Source: an uncultured bacterium (lineage in GTDB: Bacteria > Cyanobacteriota > Vampirovibrionia > Gastranaerophilales > Gastranaerophilaceae). From it: a stretch of 64,000 bases of DNA. Position 1 is the first letter of the stretch, and each line of letters opens with the position of its first letter. Made by a program: the position numbers and the translations under genes. Shown here in pieces: positions 58,880-64,000 of the stretch. Where the stretch lies: contig CABRZP010000006.1 in NCBI GenBank assembly GCA_902475545.1, positions 1-64,000 on the forward strand. The letters are read 5' to 3'. Below the pieces are notes generated by a model. The model worked only from the letters and a program-made list of their open reading frames with translations. It was not told where the DNA came from and did not search any database.

Positions 58880-60331
58880 ATGATAAAAAAGCTTCTGGTA
58901 GTTTTAATCTGTGCTTTAAGTATCGAGTCTGTATGTTTTGCAGGCATGAAAGATACTTTTTCTAATATAACCTCGCATTTACCGACCCGAAAAAAGAATG
59001 AAGATACAAGAACTAGAGAAATAAAATATCAATACGGTGTTTTAAAAGATGATGAATTAAAACGTATGGATAAAAAAATCCTTAACAGGACCCCGTCAGG
59101 ATATATGACGGTTGAAGAATACGAAGCTTTGTCCGAATATAAAGACCGTTCAACGATTGATGTTGATTTCCCTCAAATAGAAACTCCTTCTGATTTTAAA
59201 TATATTCCAAAACCGTTATATAGTATAACTAAATATAATGATCCGCCGGGTAGTGTTGAATTATCTCTGGGAAAAAGATTGTTTTTAAAACGTCAAATAA
59301 ATGCTCAGGGAATTGTCTCTCCTGATTATACAAAGCTTGTTTACCCTGCAGTATATTACTATCCTGATAGTGCTTCGGTTGCTTGTGATATTTTTGTTAT
59401 TCCGCTAAATGGTGATGAAAATAAATTAGAACGTATATTAAAAGCAAATGTTGCAAGAAGAAATCCTGAGCCAATATTATCAACTGAAAAAGTTATTGAT
59501 AATTTTGCAGCTTTCCGAACTATAACTCCGGTTGATTTCTCGGAAGATGGTTCGAAAATTTTGTTAAAAGAGAAAATTGGCAGCAGTGAGGATGGTATTT
59601 GGCAGACAAATATTCATGTATATGATTTTAATAATAATATAAGTTATAATCTTGTTGAACTTAGGCAGGCAATAAGTTATTTTTGGAAAGAAATGATGAA
59701 TTTGGATTTAGAGGATAAACGCTGGGATATTATCCCATTGGGATTTGATGCCTCATCGCCTGATAGAGTTGTTGTTCAGGCTTATGCATATACAGGGGAG
59801 CTTCCTGTTTATCTTGGTGCATGGAGCATTGATTGGCAGGGTAATCAAACCCGAAGGCTTGCCTTGAGCAAAAATTATATTCCAAATGTTAGTAAAAATG
59901 GTTATAAAGTTATAAAAGATGGTGTTGAATCATATCAAACTGTCGAAAAACAAGAAAAGATATTGGAAGAGCAAAAAAAGGTTCTTGAAAAACAGAAAAA
60001 AGAGGCAGATAAGCAGGCTATCAAAGCTATTAAAGATGAGTTTAAATATACTCTTAAAGGCATTGATGATGATTGTAAAGAAGAATTGCGGGATTATAAA
60101 AAACTGCAATCTTTAAATGGCTCAACTGAGGGCACTGCACTTGAAGAACAATATAATAAATATTTGCAAGAACAATATCAAAAAGATATTGAAAAATCAG
60201 AAAAAATAATTGATAAAAAGAAAAAAGATATAGAAAAAATTGAACAGCAAATAGAAAATTTAAATACACAGATTAAAGATTTGAATCCAAATGCTTCAAA
60301 TAATCAAGACTCTGTTGTTAATCCTGAGTAG
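58880..60331 (+). CDS. Exported protein with TolB-like strands and coiled-coil tail, unknown function
   Basis: 483 aa. Signal peptide (MIKKLLVVLICALSIESVCF). Central part about 130-340 has beta-propeller-like strands, for example VDFSEDGSKILLKEKIG and FDASSPDRVVVQAYAY. The last 110 residues are Lys/Glu-rich coiled coil (EKILEEQKKVLEKQKKEA). Begins 17 nt after the NarL-type regulator, so perhaps in its operon. Its 3' end overlaps the convergent GIY-YIG gene by 14 bp. Family not recognised. Confidence 0.65.
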   Translation: MIKKLLVVLICALSIESVCFAGMKDTFSNITSHLPTRKKNEDTRTREIKYQYGVLKDDELKRMDKKILNRTPSGYMTVEEYEALSEYKDRSTIDVDFPQIETPSDFKYIPKPLYSITKYNDPPGSVELSLGKRLFLKRQINAQGIVSPDYTKLVYPAVYYYPDSASVACDIFVIPLNGDENKLERILKANVARRNPEPILSTEKVIDNFAAFRTITPVDFSEDGSKILLKEKIGSSEDGIWQTNIHVYDFNNNISYNLVELRQAISYFWKEMMNLDLEDKRWDIIPLGFDASSPDRVVVQAYAYTGELPVYLGAWSIDWQGNQTRRLALSKNYIPNVSKNGYKVIKDGVESYQTVEKQEKILEEQKKVLEKQKKEADKQAIKAIKDEFKYTLKGIDDDCKEELRDYKKLQSLNGSTEGTALEEQYNKYLQEQYQKDIEKSEKIIDKKKKDIEKIEQQIENLNTQIKDLNPNASNNQDSVVNPE

Positions 60332-60581
60332 AATTAATAAGTTCAAGTTTTTGCTTGCGGGTAAGTTTGTGCTTTATTCTGTATTCTTCTTTCATTGCTT
60401 CTGTTTTTGTTTCAAACGCTTTTTTGTATACTATTTTAACAGGTTTGTTCGCTTTAGTATACTTTGCCCCTTTGCCATCCAGATGTTGTTGAAATCTTTT
60501 TTCAACATTGTCTGTGTATCCGCAATACAATGTATTGCGTTCTGTTAATAGTATATAAACATAATGCTCTTTGTTGCACAT
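60318..60581 (-). CDS. GIY-YIG nuclease domain protein (UPF0213/YhbQ-like)
   Basis: 87 aa, the typical length. Motif YVYILLTERNTLYCGYTDNV at about 7-26 gives the GIY-YIG pair (here Y-I...Y-C-G-Y-T), with conserved Arg in VEKRFQQH and Glu in MKEEYRIKHKLTRKQK. Predicted structure-selective endonuclease. No strong ribosome site. Single gene, convergent with the exported protein gene. Confidence 0.9.
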   Translation of the reverse strand: MCNKEHYVYILLTERNTLYCGYTDNVEKRFQQHLDGKGAKYTKANKPVKIVYKKAFETKTEAMKEEYRIKHKLTRKQKLELINSTQD

Positions 60582-60622
60582 ATTATTATTATATTTTATT
60601 TTTACAAATTAATCATAAAGAT

Positions 60623-60650
60623 TTTACAATTTTCATATATTTGATATAAA
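60623..60650 (+). promoter_or_regulatory. nadK promoter, leaderless configuration
   Basis: TTTACA (60623-60628), 16-nt spacer, TATAAA (60645-60650). The ATG at 60659 is 8 nt downstream with no Shine-Dalgarno. Confidence 0.6.
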
Positions 60651-60658
60651 CTAAACGT

Positions 60659-61453
60659 ATGAATAAGTCTTATGCAATTTGTTATAATTCGTTGATCTCA
60701 AATTCAAAAGAGGTTATGGAAACCCTTAAAGCTACTCTTGCCAAAAATGGTATAAGTGCGGATTTGTTGAATATCGATAATTTAAATCAAGGTTATGATT
60801 TTGTGTTTGTTGTTGGCGGAGATGGAACTATATTAAAGGCTGCAAGATTTTATTCTAAATATGAAACTCCAATTTTTGGTATAAATTTAGGCAGATTGGG
60901 TTTCTTATCCCAAGCTTCGGTTGATGATTTGGATAATGCTGTAAACTCAATTTTAACAAATGATTATAAAATTGAACCAAGAATGATGTTAGAGTGTGGA
61001 ACTTATAATGCATTAAATGATTTTGTTATAAAAGGTGAATCTTCATCCAGAACTTCAAGATTTATGCTTCAAATAAACGGTAAATTTGTATGTGAATATT
61101 TAGCAGATGGTATTATTATTTCTACCCCGACCGGTTCAACTGCTTATGGTATGGCTGCCGGTGGCCCGATATTATCTCCTGACGTTGATGCTATAACGAT
61201 TGTTCCAATTTGTCCGCATACGTTTTCGGCACGTCCGATTGTTGTTTCCGGTGATGATGTTATATCTATATTGCCTTGTAAAGAACATAAATATAAGGTT
61301 GCTGCCGATGGACAAGTTGCTTTTGCTACAAATGAAGAGTTGTTAGTAAAAAAATCAGATAAAAAAGCATATTTAGCACTTTTAAATAAAAACGATTTCT
61401 ATTCTGTTATGCGTAACAAACTGAATTGGGGCTATTCTCCTGCAAAATGTTAG
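60659..61453 (+). CDS. nadK: NAD kinase
   Basis: Phosphorylates NAD to NADP. 264 aa. Glycine-rich catalytic motif VVGGDGTILKAARFY at about 51-65, NLGRLGFLS, conserved ALNDFVIKGE (NE/D motif) at about 120-129, and DGIIISTPTGSTAYGMAAGG at about 156-175. The start has no ribosome site, and the -10 sits 8 nt away, so initiation on a leaderless mRNA is likely. Confidence 0.95.
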   Translation: MNKSYAICYNSLISNSKEVMETLKATLAKNGISADLLNIDNLNQGYDFVFVVGGDGTILKAARFYSKYETPIFGINLGRLGFLSQASVDDLDNAVNSILTNDYKIEPRMMLECGTYNALNDFVIKGESSSRTSRFMLQINGKFVCEYLADGIIISTPTGSTAYGMAAGGPILSPDVDAITIVPICPHTFSARPIVVSGDDVISILPCKEHKYKVAADGQVAFATNEELLVKKSDKKAYLALLNKNDFYSVMRNKLNWGYSPAKC

Positions 61454-61511
61454 TCTTTTAAACCGAAATTGAGTGTTATATTAACTTTTGTTCATAATTA
61501 TTGTAAATTTA

Positions 61512-61540
61512 TTGTACTTTTTTCCTATTTAAAATACTAT
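61512..61540 (+). promoter_or_regulatory. Candidate ftsZ promoter
   Basis: TTGTAC (61512-61517), 17-nt spacer, TACTAT (61535-61540). Leader of about 60 nt, ending in a GAGG before GTG 61611. Confidence 0.6.
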
Positions 61541-61610
61541 GTTGTTATAGTTACAGAATGAGTAATTATATGTTTTAGGATAAAAAGTAACAATTAATGA
61601 GGTAAATAAC

Positions 61611-62783
61611 GTGGAAAATATCGTTTCAGATATCTTTGCAAGAAAAGATGAACCATCAAATAGTCAAGTATCAAGACTTGGAGCTAACCCTACAAATATC
61701 AAAGTAATAGGTGTCGGCGGCGGCGGCGGAAATGCTGTTAATCGAATGATTAGATCTGGATTATCAGGTGTTGATTTCTGGCTAATGAACACAGATTTAC
61801 AAGTTTTGGTTAATGGTCAAACTCAAAACAGAATTCAATTAGGTGCTTCATCTACTGAAGGTTTAGGTGCTGGCGGTGACCCTTCTGTTGGAGAAAAAGC
61901 TGCAGAAGAAGCTCAACAAGAAATTACTAAAGCACTTGAAGGATCTGATATGGTATTTATTACTGCCGGAATGGGTGGTGGTACTGGTACCGGTGCTGCT
62001 CCTGTTGTTGCTAAAATTGCAAAACAACTTGGTATTTTAACTATTGCAGTTGTTACAAAACCTTTTACTTGGGAAGGTAAAAAAAGACAAAATCAGGCTA
62101 ATGCCGGTATTGATAAACTAAAAGAAGCAGTTGATGCTGTAATTGTTGTACCTAATGATAAATTGTTACAGGTTGTTGACAGACAAGTTACATTACAAGA
62201 GTCATTTGTTATTGTTGACGAAGTTTTACTAAGAGGTGTTCAAGGTATTTCTGATATTATTACCGTTCCTGGTATTATCAACGTTGACTTCGCTGACGTT
62301 AAAACCGTAATGCAAGCTTCAGGTTCAGCCTTAATGGGTATTGGTAGAGCTTCAGGTGAAGGTCGTGCGGTTAAAGCTGCTCAACAGGCTATTAATTCTC
62401 AATTGCTTGAATCTTCAATCAATGGAGCTTCCGGCGTAATTGTTAATATTACAGGCGGACCGGATATGGGTATTCACGAAATAAGTGATGCCGCTTCTAT
62501 TATTCACGATGCAGTTCTTGATGATGCTACTGTTATTATCGGTACTGCTGTAAATGAAAATATTCAAAATGAAATTCAAATTACTGTTATTGCAACTGGT
62601 TTTGAATTAAAGAATAATTCTTCAGCATTAAAATTTGGTGATACAACATCAAATTCTACTGATTCTCAATTAAATGCAGTTGATTTCTTCTCTGGTGCAT
62701 TTAATTCTCAAACAAAATCAGTTTTATCTGATTCAAACAGAAACTTTACAAATATTGAAATTCCTGATTTCCTTAAACGTTAA
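61611..62783 (+). CDS. ftsZ: Cell division protein FtsZ
   Basis: Tubulin-like GTPase that forms the Z ring. 390 aa from GTG 61611 (GAGG upstream). GTP-binding: VGGGGGNAVNRMIRSG at about 35-50, tubulin signature GGGTGTGAAPVVAKIA at about 123-138, and T7 loop NVDFADVKTVM at about 225-235. The C-terminal conserved peptide that binds FtsA/ZipA/SepF-type partners is intact (IEIPDFLKR). A disordered linker joins core and tail. Single-gene unit with its own promoter and terminator. Confidence 0.98.
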   Translation: MENIVSDIFARKDEPSNSQVSRLGANPTNIKVIGVGGGGGNAVNRMIRSGLSGVDFWLMNTDLQVLVNGQTQNRIQLGASSTEGLGAGGDPSVGEKAAEEAQQEITKALEGSDMVFITAGMGGGTGTGAAPVVAKIAKQLGILTIAVVTKPFTWEGKKRQNQANAGIDKLKEAVDAVIVVPNDKLLQVVDRQVTLQESFVIVDEVLLRGVQGISDIITVPGIINVDFADVKTVMQASGSALMGIGRASGEGRAVKAAQQAINSQLLESSINGASGVIVNITGGPDMGIHEISDAASIIHDAVLDDATVIIGTAVNENIQNEIQITVIATGFELKNNSSALKFGDTTSNSTDSQLNAVDFFSGAFNSQTKSVLSDSNRNFTNIEIPDFLKR

Positions 62784-62805
62784 TTCAGGATTTGTTTAAT
62801 ACTAC

Positions 62806-62842
62806 AAGAGCTTCATTGTTATCAATGAAGCTCTTAATTTTT
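62806..62842. terminator. Terminator after ftsZ
   Basis: AAGAGCTTCATTG (62806-62818) is exactly mirrored at 62823-62835 around TTAT, followed by AATTTTTG. Confidence 0.9.
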
Positions 62843-62847
62843 GGGTT

Positions 62848-63639
62848 TTATTCACTTAATATAGACAGATTCATTATTTCTATGTCATCATAATCAATAT
62901 GATCACTATTTGCCATATTCTGTCCTGTTTTTATTGTAATTTGATTTCTGGCATCGGCTTGAATTAAGGAATTTGGAATTTTTATTCTTTGATTATCTCC
63001 ATTTATTTGTAAAACTCCAATTTTTCTGCCATTAAAATATATTTCTGCAGGGCTTGAATATGCTCCTCCTCGTATTCTATTTTGTCCCATAGAATGAGCT
63101 AATTTTGTGTCTAATCCAACAATAGAACCTATTACAAGATAGTTACTGCTTCGTTTTGCATTTGCAGTCATAATAAAATCTTTTGAATAATATGGTCCGA
63201 TTGATTTTAACCTAAAATCAGATGCATTTGCCGAATTCTTTGAAAAACTGTCATCCCCAAGGTGTAGAATTTCAGAATCAAGAGAAATATCAGCTGCTTC
63301 ACTTCTGGCAATTTCTATTTTCATTGGTTCATTAAGGCTTTGTCCATTATTTATTGTTAATGAGAATGGTCTGTAGCCTTCTTTTTCAATATTCATAATT
63401 GTTGGTTGTGTTATCTGAATTCTATCCAGATGAAAGTTTCCGTTACCATCGGTGTATGTTTGGAATTTTTTTTGAGGAATTGTAATTTTCGCAAATTCAA
63501 CCCCATTTTTTGTCTGCGAGTCTATTACCTGATTACTTTCTTCTTGACCAACCTTTGTAATTCCTCCGGTAAAGGTTGTTGCTAGTGCCATGTTAATACT
63601 AAGCATAAATATTGTTATTATATAAATAAAATTTCTCAT
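62848..63639 (-). CDS. Exported protein with carboxypeptidase-regulatory-like domain
   Basis: 263 aa. Signal peptide (FIYIITIFMLSINMALA). Residues 35-105 have the transthyretin-like pattern FQTYTDGNGNFHLDRIQITQ then NIEKEGYRPFSLTI found in CarboxypepD_reg domains. The rest is beta-rich with no motif I recognise (GRKIGVLQINGDNQRIKIPN). Probably an envelope-binding or adhesion accessory. No strong ribosome site visible. Convergent with ftsZ. Confidence 0.7.
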   Translation of the reverse strand: MRNFIYIITIFMLSINMALATTFTGGITKVGQEESNQVIDSQTKNGVEFAKITIPQKKFQTYTDGNGNFHLDRIQITQPTIMNIEKEGYRPFSLTINNGQSLNEPMKIEIARSEAADISLDSEILHLGDDSFSKNSANASDFRLKSIGPYYSKDFIMTANAKRSSNYLVIGSIVGLDTKLAHSMGQNRIRGGAYSSPAEIYFNGRKIGVLQINGDNQRIKIPNSLIQADARNQITIKTGQNMANSDHIDYDDIEIMNLSILSE

Positions 63640-63721
63640 ATAGATTTTATGTCATATTTGATAATTTTTTAAAATCCTATGACTGTCTAATTTTAGTGTT
63701 CTGTGTAAAAATAAAAAGTTC

Positions 63722-63749
63722 TTGAAAATAATTATTTTTCTGCTAAAAT
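63722..63749 (+). promoter_or_regulatory. Promoter of tRNA-Leu
   Basis: TTGAAA (63722-63727), 16-nt spacer, TAAAAT (63744-63749), about 20 nt before the mature 5' end. Confidence 0.65.
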
Positions 63750-63769
63750 TAACATATAAAGCGTAGTAA

Positions 63770-63853
63770 GCCGATGTGATGGAATTGGTAGACGTGCTAG
63801 ACTCAAAATCTTGTGAGGGCAACCTCGTGCCGGTTCGACCCCGGCCATCGGCA
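63770..63853 (+). tRNA. tRNA-Leu (anticodon CAA)
   Basis: 84 nt with acceptor stem GCCGATG/CATCGGC, class II long variable arm, anticodon loop CTCAAAA, T-arm GCCGG-TTCGACC-CCGGC and discriminator A. CCA not encoded. One T-T mismatch in the anticodon stem. Confidence 0.95.
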
Positions 63854-63856
63854 AAT

Positions 63857-63888
63857 AAAAAAAGACTCTTTTAAGAGTCTTTTTTTTA
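63857..63888. terminator. Terminator after tRNA-Leu, shared with the next gene
   Basis: AAAGACTC/GAGTCTTT stem with A-run before and T8 after, so it works in both directions. Confidence 0.9.
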
Positions 63889-64000
63889 TTAAAATTTGCA
63901 TACATCAATCCAATTTGTACTTTTTGAAATCTCAAATAATTCGTTACATGTCAATTCAATAGCTGAATTACTGCTTCCACAGGCAGGAAATACTGTTTCA
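63889..64000 (-). CDS. C-terminal end of an unidentified CDS, truncated by window edge
   Basis: Minus-strand frame open from the window edge for about 36 codons to TAA at 63889-63891. The peptide runs ETVFPACGSSNSAIELTCNE and ends in WIDVCKF, with three cysteines. A terminator follows directly. No family recognised from this fragment. Confidence 0.55.
   Translation of the reverse strand, partial: ETVFPACGSSNSAIELTCNELFEISKSTNWIDVCKF

Noticed and set aside
1..64000. CRISPR array
   Set aside because: The hexamer and 666-bp repeats are coding; no short direct repeats separated by unique spacers were seen and no cas gene is present.

Overview
The window is low-GC bacterial chromosome (AT-rich third positions, standard code with TAA, TAG and TGA all used as stops). 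It carries single-copy housekeeping genes: rpsB, tsf, pth, ribF, fabI, rimO, ftsE, ftsX, argS, nadK, ftsZ and an SRP RNA. Large secreted filamentous proteins, a prepilin of the 'FTLAEVLITLGIIGVVAA' type, desulfoferrodoxin with ferritin, and many signal-peptide proteins of unknown function suggest a host-associated anaerobe. The best guess is a non-photosynthetic relative of cyanobacteria (Vampirovibrionia/Melainabacteria, Gastranaerophilales). That placement is inference from protein style, not a computed phylogeny.

Layout. 1-2065: end of an unidentified gene, then rpsB-tsf with a structured hairpin between them. 2127-15680: a 13.5-kb integrative element inserted in the 3' end of a tRNA-Lys(UUU) gene. 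Its ends are 64-bp identical repeats, the right one rebuilding the tRNA and even supplying a terminator. Cargo: a PD-(D/E)xK-type nuclease, a HigB/HigA-like toxin-antitoxin pair, an ABC three-component (ABC-3C) defence module with an HNH effector, a winged-helix replication-like protein, a serine resolvase, a three-gene operon of envelope-type proteins facing an XRE regulator, a retron-type reverse transcriptase with a structured upstream region, an excisionase-like protein, a LuxR-type regulator and a tyrosine integrase.

15800-24600: core genes (XRE-like regulator, pth, TPR protein, nucleoside transporter, ribF, fabI), a large coiled-coil protein of unknown role and a signal-peptide gene broken by an in-frame TAG. 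24592-34389: two paralogous giant filamentous adhesins, each ending in a dipeptide stalk (Asp-Pro or Asp-Thr) followed by a PilZ domain with intact c-di-GMP motifs, the most striking feature here. 34580-46425: flippase-rimO, a U32 family protein, a five-gene operon (transketolase C-half, ftsE, ftsX, degenerate receiver-GGDEF, isochorismatase-like), a Pro/Gln-rich HEAT-like protein and tandem plsC paralogues.

46535-64000: phosphohexomutase, argS, a secreted PLD-type nuclease with YdjC-like deacetylase, a glycosyltransferase, a prepilin whose leader contains a G10 tract that sets the reading frame (candidate phase variation), SRP RNA, desulfoferrodoxin-ferritin, a hybrid kinase with NarL-type regulator, nadK, ftsZ and tRNA-Leu(CAA). 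Several genes (ribF, the U32 gene, nadK) have a -10 box only 6-8 nt from the ATG and no Shine-Dalgarno sequence, so they look leaderless.
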